This document shows, one piece after another, positions 1 to 8,018 of a stretch of DNA of 64,000 nt. The position numbers and the translations under genes were made by a program. The stretch is from Fibrobacter sp. UWB10 (GTDB lineage Bacteria > Fibrobacterota > Fibrobacteria > Fibrobacterales > Fibrobacteraceae), in assembly GCF_900182935.1 (NCBI RefSeq), contig NZ_FXUE01000002.1, positions 248,001-312,000 on the forward strand. The letters are read 5' to 3'. A model generated the notes under the pieces. That model made no database searches and was not told where the DNA came from. It saw nothing but the letters and a program-made list of their open reading frames with translations. Each line of letters starts with the position of its first letter. Position 1 is the first letter of the stretch.

Positions 1-1
1 A

Positions 2-880
2 GACTACATTATTGTCGAAGACACGACCAGTACGGATTCGGCGTCAACGACGGCGGTGATTGCACCGGGGTCTCTCCGTGAATGTGCTTACAAGGAAGGC
101 CCGGTATGGGTGCTGTTCGAAAAAGACGGTACTTATAACCTGCAGGCTCCGCTCCGTTTGAAGTCCGACAAGACATTCGATGGCCGCGGCCGCGATATCC
201 GCATTTCGGGCATGGGTGTGCTTACCGATGCATCGAGCAACTTGATCTTTGAAAATCTGACCTTTACGGCGCCGTCTATTACAGCGCAAGATACGACCTC
301 TCGCCGCGCCCTTTCGATCCATAACCGTACGCATCATGTGTGGGTGGATCATTGCACCTTCGAGGAATACCCGCTGGTGGAATTCGATGTGAAGCGCTGC
401 TCGCATAATGTCACGATTTCTTGGTCTCGTTTTGAAAATGCTCAGACGGGTGTGCTGTTCGGACTTGCCGGCGATATCATTATGGATACTGCCCAAAGCC
501 TGACAATGCATCACAATTACTTTGAGGGACTCTCTCGCGACGGAATTCTTGCTCATGGAGGCAAACTTCATGCCTACAACAACTTCTTCTACTCTTTAGA
601 TTTGTCGGGCGTGGTATGTTCAGATTCCGCTACCTGCCTGATAGAAAAGAACATCTTCAATAACGAAATGCCTGTGACGTTATACCGCTGGTATTACGAA
701 GACGGGGCTCCGGTGGATTCTACCGTGGGCTTTGCCAACATGAAGTCTAACTGGCATACAGGCGGTGGCGAAGATTCCATTACCGATGCTCGCGGCTACA
801 AGCCCGACTACAAGTATACGGCAGATGCTGCCGATGCTGACCTTGCTTTGTCTGTCAAAAAAGAGAGTGGTGCTCGATGA
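2..880 (+). CDS. Pectate-lyase-like protein (PL1 superfamily), 5' end missing
   Basis: The reading frame is open from base 2 and runs off the left edge, so the N-terminus and any signal peptide are missing. The visible part reads as a right-handed beta-helix of the pectate lyase 1 type: a DGRG turn, then VWVDHC (near base 340), then NVTISWSRF and finally a conserved histidine-NN stretch (KLHAYNN). These enzymes cleave pectate by beta-elimination outside the cell. One oddity: where PL1 enzymes carry an R-x-P-R-x-R-x-G catalytic segment before H-x-x-NN, this protein reads SRDGILAHGG, so the usual catalytic arginine may be absent. The next gene overlaps its stop by 4 bp, and a secreted esterase follows, which fits a plant-wall role. 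The superfamily is fairly certain; activity is not. Confidence 0.8.
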   Translation, partial: DYIIVEDTTSTDSASTTAVIAPGSLRECAYKEGPVWVLFEKDGTYNLQAPLRLKSDKTFDGRGRDIRISGMGVLTDASSNLIFENLTFTAPSITAQDTTSRRALSIHNRTHHVWVDHCTFEEYPLVEFDVKRCSHNVTISWSRFENAQTGVLFGLAGDIIMDTAQSLTMHHNYFEGLSRDGILAHGGKLHAYNNFFYSLDLSGVVCSDSATCLIEKNIFNNEMPVTLYRWYYEDGAPVDSTVGFANMKSNWHTGGGEDSITDARGYKPDYKYTADAADADLALSVKKESGAR

Positions 881-1194
881 AAGAAAAACTGCCTGCGTTC
901 CTGTTCATGCTCGCAATTCCGTTGTCAATCGTGCTTTACCTGAAGGTAGAGGCGGCCTCGGGTTCTGAAATTGTGGCGCTACTTTCGGCGGTGGCTTGCT
1001 ATTTGGTCATCTTCTTTTTGCTGGCATTGTTCTTCAATTCCCGCGCGAAAGATGCCGATGGTAAGGCAATCTCGGCCTTGGATAACTTGTTTGCAGAAAA
1101 AAAGACAAAGGCTGAACTTGCCCGTGAACAGATTCTGCGCATGCAAAAGGAACTAGAGGCTAAAAGAGCTTTAGAAGATAAGCTTGAGCCTTAG
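877..1194 (+). CDS. Small two-helix membrane protein, unknown function
   Basis: A 105-residue protein whose ATG overlaps the pectate-lyase stop (ATGA), so the two are probably translationally coupled. Residues 7-25 and about 30-52 are hydrophobic and look like two transmembrane helices. The rest (about 55-105) is charged and probably helical, rich in Lys/Glu/Ala (AKDADGK, then EKKTKAELAREQ), which suggests a short cytoplasmic coiled coil. I do not recognise a family. Its coupling to a polysaccharide lyase gene is the only functional hint. Confidence 0.7.
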   Translation: MKEKLPAFLFMLAIPLSIVLYLKVEAASGSEIVALLSAVACYLVIFFLLALFFNSRAKDADGKAISALDNLFAEKKTKAELAREQILRMQKELEAKRALEDKLEP

Positions 1195-1228
1195 GCGCCT
1201 TATTGCAAACAAAATTATCTCCTTTAGC

Positions 1229-1234
1229 TATATT
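1229..1234 (+). promoter_or_regulatory. Probable -10 box of the esterase gene
   Basis: TATATT followed by TGGCCCG, 19 bases before the ATG at 1254, with a ribosome-binding site (AAGGAG) in between. It matches the TATATT/TAAATT box seen before many genes in the window. No clear -35 box is visible. Confidence 0.55.
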
Positions 1235-1253
1235 TGGCCCGTAAGGAGATTAT

Positions 1254-2591
1254 ATGAAGAAACTCGCCCTAATTATCGCTTTTGCGGTAGCCTTTTCTGG
1301 TGCCGCAGAACGCTACAAAGACCGCATGTTTGACGTTTCTGTCCAGAAAAATGTCGTTTATGCAGCCAAAGTAAATCACCTCAAAACATTAAATTCCATT
1401 TCGACTGCCGCGATTGCGTATGCCGTATTGAATGATGGTATGCCGGTTTATCTTTATGAAAATGAGACGGACTTGACGCAAGTCGACTTGCACATGGACA
1501 TTTACCAGCCGAAAAAAGATACCGAAAAGAAACGCCCTGTAGTTTTGGTGATGCATGGTGGTGCTTTTGCGGCAGGCTCTAAGAACGATTATGATCAGCA
1601 TTCGATTACCTATTGCGATTCTTTGGCCGCTCGCGGTTATGTGAGTGCTGCTGTGGAATACCGCTTGGGCATTACGGCGGTCATCAAAAATAAGGCTCTC
1701 ACCGTCGATAGCCTCGATTTCTCGAGAACGGTGTATCGCGGGATTCAAGACGTTCGTGCCGCGGTTCGTTACATTAGGGCAAATGCTGACGAATTGGGCA
1801 TTGATCCGGATCGCGTTTACTTGATTGGCAATAGCGCAGGCGCAATCCTTTCGCTCGAAAACATCTACATGGATAAAGAGTCTGAAATCCCGGCGGCAGC
1901 AAAGAGAACTCCGGATTTGGGCGGCCTCGATGCTTATGGCGTGCAGGGGTATGGTTCTCAGGCGAATGCCGTAGCTGCCTTGTGGGGTGCTGTGCATGAT
2001 CCGAAAATTATTGAAGATGTGAAAAAGCCGGTTCTCTTGGTGCATGGCAAGGCTGACAGTACGGTCGTATTCAAAACGGGTCGCCCCTTGAGCAATATTG
2101 CTGTCGTTCTCGAAAACCTGATGCCTTCTGCTGCGGCAACGGTTGGGGCGCTTGCTTTTCATGTGGGGACTCCGACACTTTACGGTAGCTATGTGATTGA
2201 CTCGGTCCTTACGGCAAGCGATGTGGAACACGATACCTACTTTGTCGATGGCCAACCCCATGAATTTTACGACTACGATGATTACGACGTGAAGGTGCAA
2301 AAGAAGGTTTTTGATTTTCTGTATGGTCTGACTCAGAAGCCTGCTGTTCGCGATCGCATTGTGCTTGCTTTGGCTAAGCCGTCTGCAATTCGCATGGGTG
2401 AAAATAACATGTGCTTTACGGTGGCAACAGGTCGTAATCTTGCATACGCCGTGACGGATTTGCGCGGCCGTATCGTTAAGAACGGTGTTGTTTCTGCGGG
2501 CGAAACGGTCGATTTTAGAGACCTTGAACGTGGCGTGTATGTGCTTCGTGTAAAGGGCGAACGCGCTATCCGCTTTGGTCTTTCCCGCTAA
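1254..2591 (+). CDS. Secreted alpha/beta-hydrolase esterase with C-terminal sorting-like domain
   Basis: A 445-residue protein with an N-terminal signal peptide (about residues 1-18). The hydrolase domain follows: an oxyanion-hole motif HGGAFAAGS near residue 100, the nucleophile elbow GNSAGA near residue 195, and a late GQPHEFYD segment that may supply the catalytic histidine. This pattern fits carbohydrate or carboxyl esterases of the esterase/lipase superfamily, which remove acyl groups from plant polysaccharides. The last 75 or so residues form a separate beta-rich module (LAYAVTDLRGRIV, then LERGVYVLRVKG). It resembles C-terminal domains of the type IX secretion kind, so export to the surface is plausible but inferred. 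The ATG at 1254 is preceded by AAGGAG. Confidence 0.8.
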   Translation: MKKLALIIAFAVAFSGAAERYKDRMFDVSVQKNVVYAAKVNHLKTLNSISTAAIAYAVLNDGMPVYLYENETDLTQVDLHMDIYQPKKDTEKKRPVVLVMHGGAFAAGSKNDYDQHSITYCDSLAARGYVSAAVEYRLGITAVIKNKALTVDSLDFSRTVYRGIQDVRAAVRYIRANADELGIDPDRVYLIGNSAGAILSLENIYMDKESEIPAAAKRTPDLGGLDAYGVQGYGSQANAVAALWGAVHDPKIIEDVKKPVLLVHGKADSTVVFKTGRPLSNIAVVLENLMPSAAATVGALAFHVGTPTLYGSYVIDSVLTASDVEHDTYFVDGQPHEFYDYDDYDVKVQKKVFDFLYGLTQKPAVRDRIVLALAKPSAIRMGENNMCFTVATGRNLAYAVTDLRGRIVKNGVVSAGETVDFRDLERGVYVLRVKGERAIRFGLSR

Positions 2592-2618
2592 AAAACGCCA
2601 AAATCTAAACTTTCTAAA

Positions 2619-2646
2619 GCGCCCTTTCATTTCGGAGGGCGTTTTT
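2619..2646 (+). terminator. Rho-independent terminator after the esterase gene
   Basis: GCGCCCT and AGGGCGT form a short GC-rich stem, closed by a TTTTT run. It lies 28 bases after the stop codon and just before the RNase P RNA promoter. Confidence 0.75.
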
Positions 2647-2647
2647 C

Positions 2648-2653
2648 TATATT
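2648..2653 (+). promoter_or_regulatory. Probable -10 box of rnpB
   Basis: TATATT directly after the esterase terminator. A start site 7 bases downstream falls at about 2660, exactly where a 7-bp P1 helix of RNase P RNA can begin. Confidence 0.6.
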
Positions 2654-2659
2654 TGGGGT

Positions 2660-3021
2660 GGGGTGGCGGATGGCCGCCGGCGCAAGCTGGAGGAAAGTCC
2701 GGGCACCACAGGGCAGGATGCTGGATAACGTCCAGGCGTGGAAACACGACAGAAAGTGCAACAGAAAGTAAACCGCCGGCCGCAAGGCAGGTAAGGGTGA
2801 AATGGCGAGGTAAGAGCTCACCGCATTCCTGGTGACAGGGATGGCACGGTAAACCTCATCCGGTGCAAGACCAAGCAGAATTCCGTTCACGCAAGTGAAC
2901 CTGGGGCGGCCCGCACCAGCTGGAATTCGGGTAGGTTGCTTGAGGCGGTCGGTAACGATTCGTCCAGAGAGATGGTCATCGCCTTCGCAAGAAGGAACAA
3001 AACCCGGCTTACAACTGCCCC
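2660..3021 (+). ncRNA. rnpB: RNase P RNA (bacterial type A)
   Basis: The catalytic RNA of ribonuclease P, which trims the 5' leader from tRNA precursors. The conserved core is easy to see: GGAGGAAAGTCCGGGC at about 2689-2704, CAGGGCAGGATGCTGGATAA after it, the GGTAAACCTCATC region, GGGTAGGTTGCTTGAGGC near 2929-2946, AGAGAGATGGTCATCGCC, and the 3' ACAAAACCCGGCTTA element. The ends were set from P1: GGGGTGG at the 5' side pairs with CTGCCCC at the 3' side through 7 pairs, two of them G-U. Length is about 362 nt, normal for the family. Candidate ORFs across this stretch are not genes. Confidence 0.95.
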
Positions 3022-3027
3022 TATTTG

Positions 3028-3056
3028 AAGGCTTCCGCTAACAGCGGAAGCCTTCT
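3028..3056 (+). terminator. Strong hairpin just after rnpB
   Basis: GAAGGCTTCCGCT pairs with AGCGGAAGCCTTC around an AAC loop: a perfect 13-bp stem starting 6 bases after the RNA. There is no T run, so it may act as a processing or stability element as much as a terminator. Confidence 0.5.
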
Positions 3057-3186
3057 CCAACTAGGGCGGGCTTCGCCCTCCCTAATACCCTCCTTTCCCT
3101 TCGCGGGCAACCGCTAACAGCAGAGGCCTTCTCCGATTAGGGAAGGCTCCGCCCTCCCTAAAACCCTCCTTTCCCATTGCAAAAAT
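3035..3186. repeat. Two tandem copies of a 76-bp repeat
   Basis: Copy 1 starts at 3035 and copy 2 at 3111. Both begin CCGCTAACAGC and continue through GCCTTCTCC, TAGGG, a variable spot, GCCCTCCCTAA and ACCCTCCTTTCCC. The copies differ at scattered positions and copy 2 fades out near 3180. A related TAGG...GGCTCCGCC...CCTAA stretch appears at about 34412-34433, so part of the unit seems to recur in the genome. Confidence 0.75.
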
Positions 3187-3252
3187 ACAACAATCGCGAA
3201 ATCGCTCGTTGTATTTTATCTTATATTTACTTTATAACGTACGGGAAATATT

Positions 3253-3558
3253 TTGAATAAAGAAAAACTGAGTAAATTGATTCTGCGCATTGAGGCTGCC
3301 ATTGGCGTAATCGCTATGCTCATGGGAACAATCCTTACGGTAGCCGTGTGGAACGAAGGTTATTTTGTTGGCGCCATGATGATGATTGTTACGGGCGCTA
3401 TCAGCGTATTTCTCGGTTTCAAGGAATTGGTTCAGCCGAGCGACCATGTGTTCCACTGGCTTCCGCTGTTCTATAAAATCGTGCGACGTTCCTTTTTCTT
3501 CTTGAATGTGGTCTTGATCGGGCTTGTCATTTTGACTGTCGCCCCGATGCTTGAATAA
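3253..3558 (+). CDS. Small membrane protein, unknown function
   Basis: A 101-residue protein with three hydrophobic segments: about residues 15-34, 38-56 and 80-98. I do not recognise the family. The likely start is TTG at 3253, with a TATATT box at 3222-3227; the first in-frame ATG lies inside the first membrane helix. It converges with recG, whose stop is 10 bases away. Confidence 0.65.
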   Translation: MNKEKLSKLILRIEAAIGVIAMLMGTILTVAVWNEGYFVGAMMMIVTGAISVFLGFKELVQPSDHVFHWLPLFYKIVRRSFFFLNVVLIGLVILTVAPMLE

Positions 3559-3567
3559 TTTGTGCGA

Positions 3568-5616
3568 TTAATGCACGCCGTCTTCGTTGGCGGATTTCTT
3601 TTCGCTGTACCAAAGCTGGATTTTTTCGCGGGCGTCTTCATCGAAGGCGTCTTTGTCTTTTAGAATGTTTTCGGCCATTTGCAGGGTCTGCGCAATCAAC
3701 TCTTGGTCGTGAATCCAGTCAAACCAGCGGAATACCCAGCTGCCGCTCTGTTCGTTGCCTTCCAGGTTGCCGGCGCCGCGAGTCTGTAAGTCGAGTTCTG
3801 CAATTTCAAAGCCGTCGTCAGTATGGCTGAATTGCGTCAGGCGTTCTAGCGAGTTTTCGGCAGCTTCGCCATCGGGCAACATCAAGAAACACCAAGCCTG
3901 CATATCGCCGCGACCGACACGCCCGCGTAACTGGTGCAGTTGCGCAAGTCCGAAACGGTCGGGCTGGTCGATGGCCATAATGTTTGCTTCGGGCACGTTC
4001 ACGCCGACTTCGATGACGGTTGTTGCCACTAGAATATGGACTTCTCCGGCAGCGAATCGCTTGAGAATGGCTTCGCGTTCTTCTTCGTCCATTTGGCCGT
4101 GAATGCCTTCTACAACAACGCTGGAATCAAAAGCACGCAATTCATTGACTACATCTTCGACACTGCGGGCATTGCCTTCATCGTCGCTGCCGACTCGGCT
4201 TACAATCCAGTAGCAAAGATTTCCGCCCTTCGCCTCGCTGCAAATGAATTTCTTCATGTCATTTCGCTTGTCGGGGCTTACCAGACGCGTTTTCACGGGC
4301 TTTCGGCCTGCAGGCTTTTCCTTGATAGATATGACCTGTAAATCGCCGTATAAGGTCATAGCGAGGCTTCGGGGAATCGGTGTCGCGCTCATCACGAGCA
4401 TGTCGGGGTATTCGCCCTTCGAAAGCAAGGCTTCGCGCTGGTTCACGCCAAAGCGGTGTTGTTCGTCGATAATCACGAATCCGAGCTTTGCAAAAGTCAC
4501 ATCTTTCGAGAACAGCGCATGCGTTCCGATGACCGCCTGACAAAGCCCCATCTGGAGCTCGCCCAGAATCTGGCGCTTCTCGGCGGCGGGGGTCGCCCCA
4601 ACTAAAAGTTGTATGCGCATTCCTGCGGCCTCAAAGAACGGTTTCATCTGCTTAAAATGCTGTCTGGCCAAAATGTCGGTCGGCACCATCAATGCGCATT
4701 GCTCGCCAGCGCCGCACACGGCCAGCATGGCGAGCAGGGCGACCACCGTCTTGCCACAGCCCACGTCACCTTGCAATAGGGCGTGGAATTGCTTTTTGCC
4801 ATTCAGGCCATCGATAATGCGGTTGAGCGCCGCGTCCTGCCCTCCGGTCAAATTGAACGGCAAGCGCGATTTGGCAAGCATCACCTGGCCCAAATCAATC
4901 TGTCTTTCATGCCCGCGAATCTTCTGGCTTTCGCGGCGCTTCACCATGCGCAAGCAGAAGGGGAGCAGTTCAAGAACTTTCAATTCCTGCTTGGCCTTGC
5001 GAATCGAATCAAAATCGGCGGGCTTGTGCAGCACGCGCAAGTCGTTCAATACGGCGTTAAAATGCAGGTAGTCCGTCAGTTCCTTCGGGCAAATTCCTGA
5101 CAGCGTCAATGCCGGAAAATGAAAGATGACGCTGTACCAGTTGCGGAGCGCTTTCTGAGTAATGCGCGCTTTGGTCATGGCTTCGGTCATGGAATACACC
5201 GGCAGAATCTGCCCGCTGAACTGTTCGTCGTCGTCCATGGGCTGCATGTCGGGGTGCGTCATTTGGAGTCCGCGGTATTCGCCTACAACGCCCGTGGCAA
5301 GCCAGCGTGTGCCCGGTTGCAAGCGCCTGCTCTGGTAAGAGGCTCCCTTAAAGAAAGTCAGCGTAATTTCGCCAGTGCCGTCGGCAAGAGTCGCCACAAA
5401 TCGGCTGCCGCGCCCGCGAATAACGCCTCCGCGTATAATTTTCCCGATTACAACGGCGCGTTCGCCTACGTGCAAGTTCCCGATAGAACTGACCTTGGTC
5501 TGGTCCAGGTACGTGCGCGGAATATTGTACAGAAAATCCGAAAGCGAAACAATTCCCGCTGACTTCAAAGCCTCAAGGCTTTTCGGGCCCATCTTGGGGA
5601 GGTTGCTCAAATCCAT
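3568..5616 (-). CDS. recG: ATP-dependent DNA helicase RecG
   Basis: RecG reverses stalled replication forks and moves branched DNA during repair. The 682-residue length is normal. An N-terminal wedge/OB-fold domain (residues 1-240, with NLPKMGPKSLEALKSAG at the front) is followed by two helicase lobes. Walker A is GDVGCGKTVVAL near residue 285, the DEAD-box-like motif is DEQHRFG near 390, then SATPIPRS, ATTVIEVGVNVPEA and a QLRGRVGRG motif. It is the last gene of a minus-strand run (GspE-like, MCE, recG) with a 9-base gap to the gene before it. Confidence 0.95.
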   Translation of the reverse strand: MDLSNLPKMGPKSLEALKSAGIVSLSDFLYNIPRTYLDQTKVSSIGNLHVGERAVVIGKIIRGGVIRGRGSRFVATLADGTGEITLTFFKGASYQSRRLQPGTRWLATGVVGEYRGLQMTHPDMQPMDDDEQFSGQILPVYSMTEAMTKARITQKALRNWYSVIFHFPALTLSGICPKELTDYLHFNAVLNDLRVLHKPADFDSIRKAKQELKVLELLPFCLRMVKRRESQKIRGHERQIDLGQVMLAKSRLPFNLTGGQDAALNRIIDGLNGKKQFHALLQGDVGCGKTVVALLAMLAVCGAGEQCALMVPTDILARQHFKQMKPFFEAAGMRIQLLVGATPAAEKRQILGELQMGLCQAVIGTHALFSKDVTFAKLGFVIIDEQHRFGVNQREALLSKGEYPDMLVMSATPIPRSLAMTLYGDLQVISIKEKPAGRKPVKTRLVSPDKRNDMKKFICSEAKGGNLCYWIVSRVGSDDEGNARSVEDVVNELRAFDSSVVVEGIHGQMDEEEREAILKRFAAGEVHILVATTVIEVGVNVPEANIMAIDQPDRFGLAQLHQLRGRVGRGDMQAWCFLMLPDGEAAENSLERLTQFSHTDDGFEIAELDLQTRGAGNLEGNEQSGSWVFRWFDWIHDQELIAQTLQMAENILKDKDAFDEDAREKIQLWYSEKKSANEDGVH

Positions 5617-5625
5617 GGCGAATGC

Positions 5626-6672
5626 CTACGGTTGTTCGGGTTCCGCTTTTTCGGTATTAGACTTTTCGGCGCGTTCGCGAGCCTTTGCGCGTGCAGTCTT
5701 TCCAATCAGGTTGAAATTCTTCCAAGTGAAGGGCTTGACCGGGTTGCCGTTTTCGTCAAGAATCTTGATGCCCTTGGTATCGATGGCACGCACGATTTCG
5801 TTCAGCTTGGTCACCAGTTCGTTCACCTTGTCGGCCATTTCCGAAGAATACAGAATCTTGCTGTACAAGGAATCGTTTTCGATGGTGGTAATCAGCTCGT
5901 TCGTCTTGTTGGCGCCTTCCGAAATCTTCTGCATGGCGTTTTCGGCAAGAGCAATCTTTTCGTTAATGGTGCCGGTGACGGTTTCGATAGCAGAATCTGC
6001 CTGGACTGTAATATCGTGCAAATTGCGGCTGGCGACGTTCGCTTGAACGAACAAGTTGTTCAGCGCCGGTTGCAATGTCGTCAAAGTTCTTTCGGTGTTG
6101 GAAAGGGCGACTTCGATGTTCTTAACTACATATTCGACAAGGTCGCTTGCAGAACGGTGTGTTGAATCGCCATTGGTGACCAGGTGAATGATTTGCCGTA
6201 TGGTTTCCACCTGTTCGTTCACGTTTTCAATATAGCGCAAAACTTCGGCAATGCCCGGTTCAAAATGTCCGGTGTGAATGTAGTCGTCGGGGAGCACCTT
6301 GCCGGTCTTGGACGGAATGATTTCGAGCCTGCGCTGGCCCATAATCGCGTAGTTGATGTTGTTGAACTGGGTTCCTTCGCGAATAATGATTGGCTCGTTA
6401 AACTTGATTTCGACGCGTGCTCGGTCGCCAAGCCACTGCACTTTGCCGATTGTTCCGACGGTGTAACCGCGAATCACAACCTGGTCTTCGGGCTGCAATG
6501 AACCGAGTTCATCGAAATCGACCTGAATGATCTTTTGGGCTTCGTGATGGGCATCCCACATACCGTAGGCGATAATGGCAAATAGCCCAAATAACGCTAC
6601 GAGTGAAATGTAACCCAATGCACGGTCGGAAATCTTCATGGACTGAAATGTAGTAAAAATCTCATCCCACAT
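5626..6672 (-). CDS. MCE/MlaD-family lipid-transport substrate-binding protein
   Basis: A 348-residue protein with one N-terminal membrane helix (about residues 20-40) and an MCE domain at about 45-125 (VDFDELGSLQPEDQV, then VRGYTVGTIG). The rest is a long, mostly helical region of the kind that forms the tube or needle in MCE hexamers. Family members bind and pass phospholipids between the inner and outer membranes, normally working with an MlaE permease and an MlaF ATPase, neither of which is in this window. Its start overlaps the end of the upstream ATPase gene by 11 bp, so the two are probably co-translated. Substrate is unknown. Confidence 0.8.
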   Translation of the reverse strand: MWDEIFTTFQSMKISDRALGYISLVALFGLFAIIAYGMWDAHHEAQKIIQVDFDELGSLQPEDQVVIRGYTVGTIGKVQWLGDRARVEIKFNEPIIIREGTQFNNINYAIMGQRRLEIIPSKTGKVLPDDYIHTGHFEPGIAEVLRYIENVNEQVETIRQIIHLVTNGDSTHRSASDLVEYVVKNIEVALSNTERTLTTLQPALNNLFVQANVASRNLHDITVQADSAIETVTGTINEKIALAENAMQKISEGANKTNELITTIENDSLYSKILYSSEMADKVNELVTKLNEIVRAIDTKGIKILDENGNPVKPFTWKNFNLIGKTARAKARERAEKSNTEKAEPEQP

Positions 6673-7936
6673 TCCCTAATACTCTTCTGATTTCAGGTTC
6701 GTCAGTCAATCCCGCTTGAACTAGTCTCATTGCGTTTTCCCGGAGTGTTCCATCTACGTAATTGCCGTCGGGCTTTAGAATCTCGACAACCGCTTGGCGA
6801 CCCGAATAGGGGAGCGCTTGGGCCGGGCGGCAGCGGACTAGGCGCTGGGCCATAATGCCTAGGTGCGATTCTTGCAGGGCCGTGCGCGAAATGCCTAAAT
6901 CTTCGAGGCGGGTGTAACCGGCCTTGGCAGAATTCGTATGCAATGTCGAAACCACCAGGTGTCCGGTTTGAGCGGCACGGAGCGCGATTTGCGCGGTTTC
7001 CTGGTCACGAATTTCACCCACCATAATCACGTCGGGGTCTTGGCGCAATATGGCGCGGAGTGCGGAGGCAAAAGTGAAACTGCATTTTTCGTTCACTTGC
7101 ACTTGTGCCGCACCTTCAAGCGGATATTCCACTGGGTCTTCAATCGTCGTCACATTCACTTGCTTATGCAGAATTTCCTGCAACCCAGCGTGGAGAGTCG
7201 TTGTCTTTCCAGAACCTGTCGGCCCTGTCACCAAGAATAATCCTTGCGGGCTGTTGAACACCTCTTGCAAAAATTGCAGGTGCGCTTTACTCAAACCAAG
7301 TGATTCTAGCTTTGTGTGTGGTCCGCGGGCGAGGGGTGAAAACGCAATCGGGCTACTCGTTGTCGGTAAAATCCGGAGTACCGCTTTTTCGCCCCCCTGA
7401 ACGGGGAGCGTGCTCACACGGATGTTTGCTGTATGCTTAAGACCCTCGAAATGAAAAGAACCATCATGCGGAATTCTTTTGTCTGTAATATCGATTTCAG
7501 AAAGAATCTTGAGTCGGACCAATACCGGCTCGCTAATCCATAAAGGCAAGTTCTTGAAATCGTTCAACAAGCCGTCTTGCCGTAAACGCACACGTAGTGA
7601 TTGACCTGTAGGCTCCAAGTGAATATCAGTCGCTTTCAAATCAATCGACTGCTCAATCAGGCTATCGACTAAGTTCACAATCGGCTCGGACTCCCAAGAA
7701 GTACTTTGGGCACTTTCGGGCTTTAAAATGGCGTCTTCGATTCGGTCGCAATTCTTGCTTAGCAACAGGTGAATTTCGGCCTTGCTCTTGACGCATGCGT
7801 TTATGGGGGCGCCAAGCTCTGTCCGCACCTTTTGCAGCAAGAATTCATCGCTGTCGTTTGTGACCGCAATACTCAAATTGCCAAGTAGGGCGACCTCGTG
7901 CTCGCGACACCATTTTGTAGAAAGCTGTGGTTCCAT
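6662..7936 (-). CDS. GspE/PilB-type secretion or pilus ATPase, compact form
   Basis: A 424-residue ATPase of the type II secretion / type IV pilus motor family. The catalytic core is complete: Walker A GPTGSGKTTTLHAG, an Asp box (TTIEDPVEYPL), Walker B DPDVIMVGEIRD and a His box (TGHLVVSTLHTNSA). It is short because the CxxC zinc module normally found near the C-terminus is missing: the sequence goes straight from QRLVRCRPA to SGRQAVVEIL. No other type II secretion or pilus genes lie nearby, so what it powers is unknown. I chose the ATG at 7936 because a TATTTT box ends 6 bases before it. The upstream in-frame ATG at 7978 has no such support. Confidence 0.85.
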   Translation of the reverse strand: MEPQLSTKWCREHEVALLGNLSIAVTNDSDEFLLQKVRTELGAPINACVKSKAEIHLLLSKNCDRIEDAILKPESAQSTSWESEPIVNLVDSLIEQSIDLKATDIHLEPTGQSLRVRLRQDGLLNDFKNLPLWISEPVLVRLKILSEIDITDKRIPHDGSFHFEGLKHTANIRVSTLPVQGGEKAVLRILPTTSSPIAFSPLARGPHTKLESLGLSKAHLQFLQEVFNSPQGLFLVTGPTGSGKTTTLHAGLQEILHKQVNVTTIEDPVEYPLEGAAQVQVNEKCSFTFASALRAILRQDPDVIMVGEIRDQETAQIALRAAQTGHLVVSTLHTNSAKAGYTRLEDLGISRTALQESHLGIMAQRLVRCRPAQALPYSGRQAVVEILKPDGNYVDGTLRENAMRLVQAGLTDEPEIRRVLGNVG

Positions 7937-7942
7937 ACCGCG

Positions 7943-7948
7943 AAAATA
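7943..7948 (-). promoter_or_regulatory. Probable -10 box placing a leaderless start on the GspE-like gene
   Basis: TATTTT on the minus strand, with only CGCGGT between it and the ATG at 7936. A transcript starting about 7 bases after the box would begin at or next to the start codon. Confidence 0.5.
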
Positions 7949-8018
7949 AAAAACATTCCCGCGCATGCGTGCAAACACCTGATTGCAAAAATTTTAGCCG
8001 GATTGTCTTTTTGTGAGT

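Noticed and set aside
1389-2747. 452-codon minus-strand frame across the esterase
   Set aside because: It runs into the RNase P RNA and has no start signal or domain.
2575-2890. Two frames overlapping the RNase P RNA
   Set aside because: The conserved structure of rnpB explains this region.
3035-3186. CRISPR array
   Set aside because: Only two copies, tandem with no spacers, and no cas genes in the window.
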